64,000 nt of DNA from Flaveria trinervia (GCA_025506515.1 CM046456.1:15774294-15838293); one strand, 5' to 3'; positions 21,426 to 34,157 are shown, counted from the first letter of the stretch. A program made the numbers and translations. Notes: a model not told the origin generated them from the letters alone.

Positions 21426-21947
21426 ATGTATTCCGACAACACACCACCGGCGACCCACACCACCGGCCAACCTCCGTCACAGAGTCACATGGGTCACAAC
21501 CAACAGACCTCACAAGACCACCGTGGGTTCCATCAAACCACCATGATCGTTGACAACAACACCAAAGCTCCATCATTTACCGATATGGGTAATCGCCAAG
21601 AGGACTCGTATAATAAACCCATGACCATAAACCGTCAGTTGGGTGGTGGCTCTTATGTCTCCGGCACCGGTGGTCAACCGCTGTCTGTGGGTGATATGGT
21701 GAAGGGTGGTGTTTCTGAGACTTCTGGTGGTGTGGATCATGCGTATTATAAAGATGATAAAGCGCCGAATTTGAGCGATATGGGTCGACGAGGGGCGTCG
21801 GAGACTGGGGCGTCGGAGATGATTGTGGTTGATGATCCTGATGCTCAGGAGTTGGTGGGGATCAGTTTGGTTGGGAAGAACTTCAGGAAGTTTTATCCTA
21901 ATGCTTACTATAAGGGTGATGATGATGATGATGATGATGGTAATTAG
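21426..21947 (+). CDS. Hypothetical protein with repeated DMG/GDM motif, 173 aa
   Basis: I do not recognise the family. An uninterrupted single-exon frame starts MYSDNTPPATHTTGQ. The first 45 residues are rich in Thr, Pro, Gln and His. Then three loosely repeated modules appear: APSFTDMGNR (~53), QPLSVGDMVKGG (~84) and APNLSDMGRRG (~112). The C-terminal third has an ordered-looking LVGISLVGKNFRKFYPNAYY and ends in a run of seven Asp. There is no signal peptide or membrane segment. GC-richer than its surroundings and followed by AATAAA (22,008). The upstream region is only ~130 bp before the MULE end, so the promoter may be altered. Confidence 0.65.
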   Translation: MYSDNTPPATHTTGQPPSQSHMGHNQQTSQDHRGFHQTTMIVDNNTKAPSFTDMGNRQEDSYNKPMTINRQLGGGSYVSGTGGQPLSVGDMVKGGVSETSGGVDHAYYKDDKAPNLSDMGRRGASETGASEMIVVDDPDAQELVGISLVGKNFRKFYPNAYYKGDDDDDDDGN

Positions 21948-22007
21948 AATTGATGATTTGTTGGAAGTACGAATTGTGTTTGTTGTAGAAATGGATATTA
22001 TGGTTTG

Positions 22008-22013
22008 AATAAA
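22008..22013 (+). terminator. Possible polyadenylation signal
   Basis: AATAAA lies 61 bp after the stop of the 21,426 gene, in a T/G-rich 3' region. Confidence 0.4.
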
Positions 22014-22019
22014 CATGTT

Positions 22020-23900
22020 TGAATGTGTAGATCAGTAGATGAAATTGTTTATGATTGTTATTAGTTGTCAGTGAGTTGTTTTGATTTTGTTATTTAATTT
22101 GTTGTTGATGAATGGGTGTAAGTGAATAGGAGGAAAGAGGATCGGGGAAAAGAAATAAAGGTAGTAGATAAATGACAACACATGTGAATAAGAATTTGTT
22201 CTTTTGCTTTTGCTTTCATTATTGTCTAACTTTTTTTCATAGTATCAAGGACAAAAAGATATTGATGTTTGACCAGACAAACATTATGGTGTAACATATA
22301 TATCTAGCAGGTTGGATAACGAGTCAAAGTATGTTTTGAATGCAGTGAGAGTGGTGAGGGGGTGAGTCAGGTTATAGTTGTTTGGAATAATTTTTTTACC
22401 TAATTATCAAACACATATATTGTTACTGTAAAGGTAAATCTGAGTTGGTTGGGTTAATCCAAGATAAATATGAAGTCCGACTAGTCCGTATGCAGTTGGG
22501 AGTTTCATACTTTTTTAAACAAGCGGTTACTAACTTAGTAAAGATAAAAAAATAAGTGGTAGAATTAATTATTCCACAATCATCCGTTATCTAGGTTGCG
22601 TTGAATGTTTGTTAGTACAAATAGAAGTAGACTTTCATTCATATATATGCACCCAACATTCTCTCATTTCTCGTGTTTCATTTCCTACTATTAAGGGTGC
22701 ATTTCTAGAATCATTTTCTTTCTCATTCACTAATAAAACTTCATCCCGATAACATTTTGCCTCCTACTAAAAGTACATTCCCAAACTGGTGAGTGCGCAT
22801 AGTTTAACAACTATAAAGTGGTTTTAGAGCCACATTCTAAAGGCAACCAAGTGGAATTCAAGTTCTTCAGACAATACACATGTAGATGAAGAAACATAAT
22901 GAGTTGGTAAAAACCTCTATGTGATTGTGCATTATCTAATGCTTACAAAGCCAAATTACTCTATATAGGCTCTGAAAATGCAAGTGAACTTGCTAGCCTA
23001 GGAGCATGGAGCAACAATAATTAACGTGGATGTCGAAGAGCAATTTGATCATATAAGATCTAACGACCTATCAAGCAGTTCTAATAGAAATGCTACTTAG
23101 ATTAGCAGAGAGGGCGTTAGCAAAGGAAGCATAGGATGTGCTCTAAACGATGCTCATATATGGGTGACAAACGGGTCAAATAAGTGATAGTCTAAATCTT
23201 AAGAAGTGATTTGGAGTAGTCAGCTAGCAAAGGACATCACATAAATACATAAGTTTGCTCATCGTATCTCCTGTAGCAACGCACGACTTTCCAAGTATAA
23301 TACTATATAGCAAACCTTGGTTCACTAGTTCAATATAATATAGTTTGTGAAGGTTTTGTGATATCTTTGCACATATTTTCAGAATTTTTGATAAAAAAAC
23401 CAATTACCTCTCACCCTTGTGACATGTGATGTGTTCTGGTTACGTCTCACTCTTCTTAGAAATTTTCCCCTTTTAACATAATATTTGTTCTCAAAAGAAC
23501 ATCAATACATATATACACACATAAATATTTGTGTATACGTATAGAAGTTCTTTTCAATATAAATATTATATTGAGAATTGTGAGATTCGCGGTAGAAATT
23601 AGGTGTTTTCTTTTGGAACAGCAACAAGATTTTATTGATAAAAAAATTACAATTATTGAGGAGGAAGATAAATAGAACACCAATTAAAGATCAAAAGATA
23701 ATTACTAAACTTTTAGTTCCGGAAATAGTTACCTCCTAAGGGTACATCAATGGAATGCTTCTAGACGAACACCCTTTTTAGAAAACACCATGTCATGACG
23801 AGTTTTCATAGATACTAACACACCAATAGTATTACATATTATACATTCTGCGTTATGTGTAAAACATAAGGCACTGGTATAACCACATGCCTCTTTATGT
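22020..23900. other. Intergenic spacer, no gene seen
   Basis: AT-rich with short open frames only. No terminal repeats, splice pattern or protein motif could be supported. Confidence 0.5.
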
Positions 23901-23904
23901 TCCT

Positions 23905-24000
23905 CTCTCTCTCTCTCTCTCTCTCTCGCTCGCTCTCTCTCTCTCTCCTCTCTCGCTCTCTCGCTCTCTCGCTCTCTTCTCTCGCTCTCTCGCTCTCTCG

Positions 24001-24054
<54 letters not shown>

Positions 24055-24083
24055 CTCTCTCTCTCGCTCTCTCTCTCGCTCTC

Positions 24084-24178
<95 letters not shown>
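23905..24178 (+). repeat. (CT)n / CTCTCG microsatellite
   Basis: About 274 bp of CT repeats broken by CG or extra T/C units. Two long open frames of alternating Ser-Leu(-Arg) result from it and are not genes. Confidence 0.95.
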
Positions 24179-24205
24179 GTTTGGGTGAATTAGTCTTTTT
24201 GACTA

Positions 24206-24862
24206 TTAAAAAATAAAATAAAGTAAATTACATTTCGTGTGATTTAGGTTTGTATCAAATTTTAAGTTTTATCATTAAACTAAAAAAATAATAAAAATCA
24301 TCCTTTATAATTAAAATTTGTAACACTTTACATCACTTCCTCCAACGGACGTTAATTAGTCCGTTAAATGACGACATGAACCTTGCATGTGAGTTTAAAT
24401 TGTTATTTTTGCTCCTATTAATAAAAAATAGAATAGAGTAAATTACATTTTTCATATTTTAGGTTTGTATCAAATTTCAGATTTTATTATTAAACTAAAT
24501 AAATAACAAAAATCATCCTTTATAATTAAACTTTGTAAGATTTTACATCATTTCCTCTAACTAACATTAATGTTGTTTGTTGAGTCACGTCATGTGCCTT
24601 GCATTTGAAGCTAAATTGGTATTTTTGCTCCTACTAATAAAAAATAGAGTAAAGTAAATTGCAATTTTCATCCTTTAGGTTTGTATCAAATTTCATGTTT
24701 CGTACTTAAACTAAAGAACTAATAAAAACCATTTTTAATAATAAAAATTTGTAATAGTTTATGTCATTTCCTTTTACGGACGTTAATTTTTTCGTTAAGT
24801 CGTTCATTTGCCTTGCATGTGAGAGTAAATTGGTGTTTTAGCCTTTTTTAAATTTGAACATT
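24206..24862 (+). repeat. Three tandem copies of a ~215-bp repeat
   Basis: Each copy starts with 'aataaaaaatag.gtaaattaca' at about 24,206, 24,421 and 24,636. Each continues through 'ttaggtttgtatcaaatttca', 'attaaactaaa', 'taaaaatcatc', 'aacggacgttaat' and 'cttgcatgtgag', and ends near 'tttttgctcctatt'. Divergence between copies is moderate, so the array is old. Confidence 0.8.
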
Positions 24863-25905
24863 AACGTGATTAAAGATAAAAGGTGGGGACCCTTATAAAA
24901 GAATGATCAAGAATTTTTTTAAAAGGAGAGCAATCCTTTACATATATGTAACTTTTGGTTACATGTATGTACCTACAGACGTCTAATGTAGCTGATAAGC
25001 CTTGACTCGGTCCCATGGTTGGCCCTATGGGAATAAATGCCCCGGGGGTATGTACCGCCTTCGATTCAAACTCGATTTTATGAAGTTGGAAATTCAAATA
25101 GAAATTTTTTTGTGAGGAAAAAGAATATGATTCAAGTAGTAGATGATGTCCTACTTGCTACTTTAGGAGGGCTTTTGCTAAACCCATAAAGAAAGCATCG
25201 GCACTGGGACTAATTATAGATAGAAGACTATTTTAGTTGCCAGATATACTGCTTTAGAAGAACTACACCTCTTTTTTATTTAGTACTCAAGAAATATGAA
25301 ACTACTTTTGATTATTGTTGTGGCTTTTACTTTATCTCATTTTTTTAGATGAAGTCCTTTTTGTTTATTTCAAGAGTTTTTATGAAAGCAACAGCTAATT
25401 AAAGACTCACATTTCATAGTTAATAGCTACAACATATTGTACATCGAAGATGGGAGAGGCAACCATCAAAGTGGTTTATCTAACCTTCTAGTTCCGGGGG
25501 TAACCCATTACACCTCATTTCTTGATTCCCATGCAGGGCTAAAAACCAATGCAACCTAACCTAATGTCGATAGTGAGTCTTTGTAGTAGTTGTTCTGTAA
25601 GGGCTTCCATTACTTGTTTTTATGGCATTGATTTGTCCTTTTTAGCCTCAAACTTGTACCTAATCTTCTAAAGATTAATCGCGAGACAAGTCAAAGAACC
25701 CCTCTTTCATAGAACATTTTATGTTGAATACCTTTTTTAGTTTCGGTTACATATATGTAACTACAAACATCCACAACACTTTTAACGGCATTAAAAGTAC
25801 TTTAATAAAAATGTGACGTATATAACGGTTTAATTTTTATAAAAAAATCAACCTTTTGTAAAAGGTTATTAATGTTTATATTCAGATGGTGGAATCTTTT
25901 TCTAT
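24863..25905. other. Spacer, no gene supported
   Basis: A 75-codon minus-strand frame (24,870-25,097) has no recognisable family and includes codons rarely seen in real exons. The GC-richer patch at 24,990-25,060 is likely decayed transposon sequence. Confidence 0.4.
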
Positions 25906-25911
25906 TTATAT

Positions 25912-26396
25912 TCTATCTATTAAGTTGTATGTAAACATTTATATGCATAAAGTACAACCATCTAATTTTTTTTAATTTTAAACTAAATACTTTTATACTT
26001 TTTACAATTTAACCCTTATAATTTTTTACTTTCAATTTTGATCCTTTATACCTTTTATCTTTTATAATTTTTGGTTTACATTCCGCTTTGAATTTTGAGA
26101 GTTAACACGTTGTAAGATCATGTGGTTCAACGTTGTTACGCCTAATTTTTCCAGTTTAACCGGGCCGATGCAACGTGCGGCTTTTAGATCGACTTATTTA
26201 TTGGTTTTAATGCTTTACATTTTACGTGCGTGGTTCAAGGTTATTACATCTACTTTAAATTTGATTTTCTTTTTTTCGTTGTTATTTCTTTTCAAATACA
26301 AGGTTTCTAATATTGGTGGTCGTTGGTTGTAGTGTGAGATTGGTTCTTCTTGACATGCTTTTATGCACCACCACAACACGAGTGATTACTATCTAA
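25912..26396 (+). mobile_element. Helitron-like non-autonomous element (family 1)
   Basis: Shares order and words with 47,705-48,302 and 48,306-48,833 ('gagttaacacg..gcaa..tgcgtg.ggttcaac.ttttacg', 'gatcgacttatt', 'tggt.gt.gttggtagtgtga'). It ends ACCACCACAACACGAGTG...CTAA, a CTRR-type Helitron end with a weakened hairpin. The 5' limit is approximate. Confidence 0.45.
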
Positions 26397-26399
26397 TAT

Positions 26400-28130
26400 G
26401 TATTTTTATATCCTAACGTAAACTACGTTATGTTTTTAATAGGAGTAATTACATATATCCACTTACATACTTGTTCAATTACAGTGACACATATCTTACA
26501 AAACAAGGTCACACATTTGACGTTAAAAAAACCTATCTCTTTATATGTTTTTTTCTAAATTTTGCAAACTTTTGGGTGTTGATGATATTTCACGTTTTGA
26601 TACTAATATTTGTTATTTACGTTTCAGTACTAATGTTTTAATTGATGTGAATGTTCACACAATGGAACAAAATCATACCAAAGCTTGAAAGATTAAACAA
26701 TCAAGCCAATTGTAGAATAACAATTAACTGACTGCCACAAGAATAGTTATTGAATCGAATAGGAGAACTTTGTTATAATCTTCGAAATCGAAGGGAGAAT
26801 CCCATTTTGTTTAGAGCTACGGAAAGAGAAACACAAATTATGAAGAGTTTCATAGGATGATTTTGAAAAGTTGTGAGTGGTTATAACTATTCACGAAAAG
26901 GGTATATATGTGTTATTAAGAAAGGAGAGATAAGATTTTAATTTTGACTTGGATATATACGTAGTTAATTAAGTTTGTAAGGGTATATGTAATTCTCTCT
27001 TTTTAATAAATTACTAGAATTGTTTTTTATCTTGATAACAATTATTGTTATTGCTTAAAAAGATTCCATTTGTCAAAATTTTTTATTAATATTGTAAATA
27101 TTTTAAAAAATATAAATTCTTGAGTTTAGTTACTGTGGGAAGTTTTAATATATTTTAAATTAACTTAAACAATTCCTACATTATTTTTAATTAAAAAATA
27201 TACTTTCAAAATCGTAAGTGTAAAAAACATAAATTTGTATTTTATGGTTGCCAATCTTATTTTCAAATTGAAAAAGATAATGGTTAAGTTATTCTAATGT
27301 GCGATTAGTCCTTTTTTTTTATTTTATTATATATTATATATAAAAATAAAAGATTATCATTCAAAGAACTTAAGTGGTTATAAAGAGTTTGGTAATAGAC
27401 GGCCCTATAGTGTTATTCCATCACATGACAACCTTTTTTAACCAAATTATAAATTTGATTTTGGTTTAAAACGAACCGAAAACGAAAATTATAAAATAAG
27501 TTGGTTTAGTTTGATTAGTTTTAAAGCGAACAATTAATCACCTTTACTACATCCTATTCCAAATTATTTTAATAATTTTTTCACAATTTTATCCAAATTA
27601 AATGTAAAGAGACTATAGTATTAAAAAATGTGTATTTTTGTAGAAAAAATAGAAGGTATGTTGGGTTTTTATGTTTAAAAGGTTGTTTTAGTAGCTTTTG
27701 TAAGAAAAAAAGACAGAATACTAGTTTTTAAGGTATTGGTCAGGTATTTTAACAAGTTCATGCATAAATATTTATATATTTCTTATCAAAAGCTTAGGGG
27801 TGAAGCTAACTGTTTAATATCCAATAAATTTCTAGTAAAGACGTCAACAATCTCATGAACCAACCGAACCCAGTTCTAGTTATATATTGAAATCCTTTAA
27901 TCTTAAAATTATATCTATATTAATCAAGAGTCAAATTCTTTACGTTTTGAAGTTGGAAGTTGGTCACTGGCCACACTTAAAGAAACCACATTGTTCAAAG
28001 GGATCAAACCACCCTCAACCCCCACCAATAATTAAATTAAATTGGTAAATTTAAAATCACATATTTAGAAGAAAAAAATAGCATGCTATCTGTGTAACTT
28101 CAATTAACAACCAACCATGAGATATTTAAT
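26400..28130. other. AT-rich spacer, no gene seen
   Basis: Strongly AT-rich sequence without supported frames or terminal repeats. Confidence 0.5.
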
Positions 28131-28131
28131 A

Positions 28132-28986
28132 CTAGCATGTAAACTTGTGTATTTACTAATAAAATAAAGAATTACAAAAATGAGATTTTAAAGTAAGATA
28201 TAATTGAAATTATGTATAGTTAAATGGTTCATGTTATAAAACAATAATATATTTCATTAAACTTTCGCATGTAAAAAATAAATTTTTAAACATTCCTAAA
28301 ATGTTATTGAAAAATATTTTTTTGTAAATATATTGTTTATTTATATTTGTTCCTTTTACTTTTTATACAAAAATTTATAAAGATCAATTTATAATATTTT
28401 GTTTATTAAAAGTTCACCATTTTATAAATTTTATAAAAAAATTGTTTGTAATAAAAGATGCGGTTTTTAAGTTTCTTAAAAGATCTTTTTGTTAAAATAG
28501 TCTTCGTATTAGTTTGTTAAAATAGTCTTCGTATTAGATATTTAAAAATTATCAACTCTTTAAATATAGTTTTTAGACTAAATATAGTTTTTTAATAATT
28601 AAGAAAGAGTTTTTTGTAAATTTAATTTCTAAGGAAATATTTTTTAAGATAAGAAATTTCTTGAAACATCACAAAATCTTAAAGATATGAAATATTAAAA
28701 AAATAGTGTTTTTAAATAATAACATTTTTAAAAACCAAAATAATTAAAATTCATAGTTATAATGAGGTATTTTTAAAATTATACATTTTTAAAATGGTTT
28801 GTTTGGAACAAATGTTTGAAAATTTTTTTAAAAAACAAAGATATCATTTTATTATTTATAATTATTACTCATAAGTAATTTCAGTCTTACCCTATATCAA
28901 AATATCATTTTATAATTATAAATTTTTGTTATTAATTATTTAATACTTATTTATTTGACCCGTGTTATATACGGGTACTAACCTAG
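28132..28986. mobile_element. Helitron-like element(s) with outward-facing 3' ends (family 2)
   Basis: The right end has a small stem-loop (CCCGTGTTATATACGGG) followed by TACTAACCTAG and then T. The left end is the inverted equivalent, starting CTAGCATGTAAACTTGTG. Helitron 3' ends carry such a hairpin 10-12 bases before CTRR. The paired outward ends suggest two elements inserted 5' to 5', as at 43,764-44,928, or a single fold-back element. Confidence 0.45.
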
Positions 28987-28987
28987 T

Positions 28988-29035
28988 ATGTATATATATA
29001 CATATATATATACATATATACATATATAGGAGGTT
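28988..29035. repeat. (TATATACA)n microsatellite
   Basis: Alternating TA/CA repeat right after the Helitron end. Confidence 0.8.
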
Positions 29036-29544
29036 TCCAATAAAAACCATATTATAAAAGAAAACCATAAAAACCATATAATAATTAAAAACAAAAAAAA
29101 CCACTTTTTAACCATTGATATTTTTCATCTATGACTGAGATTAATTAGTATTATTTTAGTAATTAAACAAAGTATTATAGGTGTTTAATGAGGTCATAAG
29201 GGGAAATAGTAATAAACTAAATATCAATTTGATAACTACCCTTATAATTTAAATTCCTAAATTCATTTTCATAGCTCTCTTTCCTCTCGCATCTTTTCTA
29301 TTTTAACTAAAATTTAGATAAACAAAATTTCATTTTTATGTTGAAGTGAAAATCAGTTCATGGTTATTGACGTATACTCAAGTTGTATTTATGTATATGT
29401 AAGTAAGTCACATTTACGTATATGATCCTGTCAAATATAACCCACAGTTACGTATATGTAAGTCATAGTTTTTTCTTGTTGACCATAGTTTGTTCCGATA
29501 CATCTATGATTTATAAATATGTAAACACACATAATTGATGATAG
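29036..29544. other. Spacer with A-rich 'aaaaaccat' repeat
   Basis: 'aaaaccatataataattaaaaac' type words followed by 'accattgat.ttt.catctatgactgagatta' look like a dispersed plant repeat, but no boundaries are visible. No gene. Confidence 0.4.
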
Positions 29545-29549
29545 AATTG

Positions 29550-30357
29550 TGTAGGACCGTTTAAGGGATGGTCACTTACAACACAACACACAATGAGGAA
29601 AGTGTTTCGGAACACTTAATAGATCAAATAGGGAATTGAGAACAATATGGTTTGATACTTAGAACACAACCAAATATGAGACAGAACAAGAACAAACAAC
29701 ACAAGGGTAATGGTTTTCAAGAATGTTGTAGATTGCTTTTAAGTTCTTTTACAAGTGTTACAAAGCATAAAGAAAAATACAAAGACTTGAGATATTTTAT
29801 ACTACATCCTACAGCCGACCATGCTTAGAAAGCCAGCTGGAAACATTTGATCTAGACAACAACAAAATAAAATGTAGAGTCAAAAGGCACATTGCCTTTT
29901 GACTAGTGATTATGGCATGTCATAGCTTACATTCTAATATATTACAAAAAAAATAAAAGTACATAAAATCGAAAGCAACAAACTCAAGACCCTAATGTAT
30001 AGTTACCAAAAGTGTGGACCTTTTCACCAACATGTATAAGTTGGTAAGTCTTCAGAGTTGCAGAGGAAAATGGTCTAGCTTTATGAAAAACTACATCAGA
30101 TAAAGTATGTATTAAAAGTCTTTGGAAGAATTAGTCTTCACTTCTTGGCTTCGGAAGACTTTGTTTTTGAAGCTTCGGAAGACTTTGTTTTTGAAGCTTC
30201 GGAAGACTTTACTTTTGGCTTCGGAAGATTTTACCCTTGAAATAATTCTGATGCAAGATGTAAAACTTCCGAAGCATTTCTACTCTACACTTAAGTGCAT
30301 GCACGCAGGAGAGACTTACGATGTTTTAGGTGCATCAGCCTTACATTAAACCTTACA
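29550..30357 (-). mobile_element. Solo LTR of a Sirevirus-related Copia element, perfect TSD
   Basis: On the minus strand it begins TGTAAGGTTTAATGTAAGG and ends ACGGTCCTACA (808 bp). Order and words follow the LTR at 6751-7533: the TTCCGAAG cluster (30,120-30,275), the 'ttaccaacttata..agttggtgaaaaggtcca' block, 'cagctggctttc', 'gccggctgtagg' and 'tacttgtaaaagaactt'. The flanks AATTG (29,545-29,549) and AATTG (30,358-30,362) are identical. No internal sequence remains, so this is a solo LTR left by recombination of a once-complete element. Confidence 0.9.
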
Positions 30358-30362
30358 AATTG

Positions 30363-31270
30363 TCAACAAGAAAACAAAATCGAGAATATAAATGAGGAAA
30401 ATGTCACAATTTAAACCCAATAATGTAAACTATAGTCATTACTTTGTTACATGTATGTTGTATTTCATACAACTTACATATATGTAACTATTATATGTAA
30501 CAGTTTAAGATACATATATGTAACACAGATCAACTACGTAACATGTAGTTTACATATGTAACTCATCATGTTGTTGTTATCCCCTTCAATGACCCATTTA
30601 TATAACGTTTTTCCATTTACAAATCTCAATTCAAGAAAACAAGATGACATGTTGCATATACATAACTCAAGTTGAAGTTTCATATACAAAAAAATCTTCT
30701 TCATCATCAAAATACCAATAACACCAAGAACACACACTAGTGTGTGTTTTTACGTATACAAAAATTCAATAATTTCTTTCACATCTTGATGTGATTTTTT
30801 AAAAATCATGATGAAATCATGTATGAAAGTCACAAGAATCTTGCTTTTAAAGCGTAGAAAATCAATATGATCAAATTCATGAAGATTTATTAAACACACA
30901 CTAAGTGTGTCAAGATAATAACAAGTTCTTTGTGTTCTCTTTCTTTCTTGAAATATTGTTTCTATAACCTCTTTATATCAAGATAATAACAATATAATAA
31001 AATTTCATGATTTTGGCTTTGTCATCAAGAATCATAGTTCCAAAACCCACTCCCAAAAAGGAAAGGAAACTAACAAGATCTATGAAATTCTCTCTTCACG
31101 CTTCTCACGTCTTCCAACTATCAATCGTTTAAGTAATCCAAATAACAAAACCTTACAATTTTTATCTTCTTTTATTTCTTGTACTTTCAATTCTAGCAAT
31201 AACTGTAACACTTTTCATATACACAAGAGCCACAAACTATTTTTTTATCAATCAACTTTGTCTTTTAAAG
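30363..31270. other. AT-rich spacer with a 20-bp palindrome
   Basis: No gene seen. A perfect palindrome AACACACACTAGTGTGTGTT lies near 30,729-30,748, and a related AACACACACTAAGTGTGT near 30,893. 'tcaagataataacaa' occurs twice (30,911 and 30,978). It may belong to the 5' part of the decayed Copia element that follows. Confidence 0.45.
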
Positions 31271-31279
31271 CATCCATAG

Positions 31280-33700
31280 ACTTAATATTTTTTGATGTAT
31301 GGTCATCTCCAATTACCTAGTTTGATGGATTCAAATATTACATCACTTTCGTCAACCATTACACTAAATATATATGGTTAGAACCGCTTAAAAATAAATC
31401 TGACTATCTCTTTACCTTTATTCGTTTTCAAAATTAATATGAAAACTATTTTTACACAAATCTTCTCCGATAATAGAGGAGATTACATAAAACTTGTTGC
31501 ATCTCACTTTCAATCAAGAGGAGTATGACACGTCACTTCTCCTCCTCACATATCCAAACATAGTTACGTTGAGCATAAACACTGTCAAATAGTCGAGACT
31601 GGTCTTTCTTTTCTATCACATGCCATATTACCTCTTCACTATTGGCTATTTTCCCTTTCCACTACTGCCTACCTCATAAACAACCTCCCTACACCAACTC
31701 TTTAAAACACCTTTACATACTACCGCTTATTAAACAAATACCCAAACTATAGTAAACTAAGAAGTTTTGCTTGCCTTGCTATATCCAAACCATATATATT
31801 TGTTAGTTATTCATCATCTTAAAGTTCTTACCATGCATTTGACTCTCTCACAGATAAAATCTACACTTCTAGACATGTTTACTTTGTTGAACAAGAATTT
31901 TCTTATCAAACCATCTCAAATAAGACCAAACCCTCATATTTAAACCATATTACTTGGTCCCCCATAACCATTCCTATTTTATCTACCATAGGTTAACAAA
32001 CTACCAACATCCTAACTCTATCTAATGTAGCCTTCTCACCTTCTGACCATCTCAGAATATCTACCATCATAAACACTAACCCATCCATAACTCACCCAAA
32101 CTTTACCCCATCCTATATAATAACAATCTTACATTCTATTACCCAACCTATACTGCCCACCACCCCAATAACAACCGTGAACATCAAAACCTAACCATCC
32201 CTTCACAATCAAACATCACCATGTCTCATTACCTAGCCTTAAAATATCCTTCGTGGCGTGAAACCATGACTCAAGAGTTTAACGCCTTAGAAAACAATTA
32301 AACATGGACTCTTGTCCCTCCCATATCAGTCTTAAATATTGTTAGAAACATGTGAGTCTTTCAAACAAAAACAAACTTGATGAATCAATTGCATGTCTCA
32401 AAACACACCTTGTTGCCAAAGGCTTTCAATAAATTGAGAAAATCAAATTTATGATAACCTTTAGTCCATTGTTAAACCCGCCATCCTTTGTCTTATTCTC
32501 TCTTTTCATCTTATCGTATTTTGAGTCCTCGCCAACTTGAAGTTAACAATGCATTTCTTCAAGGCAACTTAACCTAAGACATGTATATGGCAAATTTATT
32601 AGTCCTTTCCTTCCTGACACATGTTAGAAAACTCAATAAGGCCATCTATGGTCTTTGCCATGATCTTATGCATGGTATAAAGAACTAGAAAAACCATCTT
32701 CATTCCAAGCACTTTAAGCCTATTGTATCCGACCCTCTTTGTTCATCTAAACAAATGGTTCATCCCCTATCTTCATACTTGTCTATGTTGATGGAATTTT
32801 TGTCATTGGTCCATCTACTCCAATCATTAATGATTTCATCTCTACTCTCATCGAAAAAGTTATCTTTGGAAGATCCGGGCAATCTATCTTATTTTCTAGG
32901 CATCGAAGTCCTATCTCATCCTCATGGACTTTTCCAATATCAATCAAAATAAATAAAAGATGTCCGCCATATACCAATATGAGTGAATGTAAACTGATTA
33001 CCACCAATTGCATGCCCCGAACCCATCATGTTGTATGGTGGAATATCCCTTTCCACAACCACAAATTATAGAGCAATTGTTGGTGCCTTTCATTACTTAT
33101 CTCAAACACAGTCTGACATCGCGTTCACTATCAACAAACTCTTATAATTTATGTATGCACCAACTATAACACTTTGGAGTGCCTTTATATAATTATTTTG
33201 TTATCTACAAGGTTTAATACATAAAGGTATCTTGATCCGAAGTACATCTGCAATGCATCTTCATGGCTTCAATTCACCGATGTCGACCAGGTAGGTAACA
33301 AAGACAATTACCAAAGCACCACCGACTACATTGTCTACCTTTGTTCAAACCCCATCGAATGAGCTCCAAATGCCAAATCATACTTGCAAAGTCATTAAAC
33401 AAAGCCAAACTCGTGTTGTGGCCTCCATCACCACCGAGATCATTTGGTTTCTATCTCTCATAAAGGAACTCAATTTTACACTCACAAAACTTCTCAAATC
33501 CAATCTTTCACTCTCGCATGAAGCATCTTACACTTGACTTCCATTTCATTTAATAAAAAGTTCATGATTGCTCTATAAGGGTAACATATATTTCATGAGT
33601 CGTCCAACTATTCACCACACTCACCAAGCAACTACCAAGATCACAATTTCATTCACCTTCAAGTTTGGACTTACAATAAGAACTCCATCTTGTTGCAGTT
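31280..33700 (+). pseudogene. Strongly decayed Copia pol remnant
   Basis: Pieces of pol are readable across all three frames. Integrase core: NHYTKYIWLEPLKNKSD (~31,353). Integrase C-terminal part: IVETGLSFLSHA, YLINNLPTP. Reverse transcriptase: METMTQEFNALEN-like (~32,263), KLNKAIYGL (~32,634), VYVDG (~32,780), NLSYFLGIEVL (~32,880). RNase H: a degenerate STTDYIVYLCSNPI-like stretch (~33,320). Stops and shifts occur every few dozen codons, and no LTRs were found. Much older than the other two Copia elements. Confidence 0.75.
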
Positions 33701-33939
33701 TTACAGGAAATATAATAAATCAAGCTTTACCATTTTAAATTTTCTTTTGAACTATAAAATTTATTTTTGTATCCTTCATTTATAGTATTTCCTGATTTTA
33801 TGTATATCACCTTTTATGGTGATTGCAACTTGTATCCTTTAAAATTAAATTGTATATTGTATTTATATACTTTGTAAATTATTAAAGAAAAGTGTGTTTC
33901 TATTACTTTTAATGATCTAAAGCTAGTAGTAACAAAGTT

Positions 33940-34157
33940 ACACATTTTTTGTTAGCGGTAAGTTTCGTGTTAGTGGTAACTTTCACTATTAGAAACCAGT
34001 GACACATTTAAGGGAAACATTTCTTCAACAGAAACTCTTTCTCTATTAGTAATAACTTGACATGTCGGCTATTAAGTTGTTGCTAATAGCGTCATCGCTA
34101 CTAAACCATGTCATCACTAATGTTGTCTACTCTATTGCTCATATTTCACGTAGTGTA
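33940..34157. mobile_element. Possible CACTA-type element end
   Basis: The right limit reads TTTCACGTAGTG, the reverse complement of a CACTACGTGAAA terminus. Short internal words ('gctaatagcg', 'attagtaataac', 'atcgctactaa') repeat in both orientations, as in CACTA subterminal regions. No matching left end or 3-bp duplication was found. Confidence 0.3.

Noticed and set aside
21573..22016. 147-codon minus-strand frame rich in Ile/Thr/Arg
   Set aside because: It is antisense to the 21,426-21,947 frame, and the composition is that of a reverse shadow; the plus-strand frame has an ordered repeat structure.
23887..24216. Two ~100-codon frames of Ser-Leu-Arg repeats
   Set aside because: They are translations of the CT microsatellite in two frames, with no non-repeat sequence of note.
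24870..25097. 75-codon minus-strand frame
   Set aside because: No recognised domain, no splice or start context, and AT-rich transposon-like surroundings.
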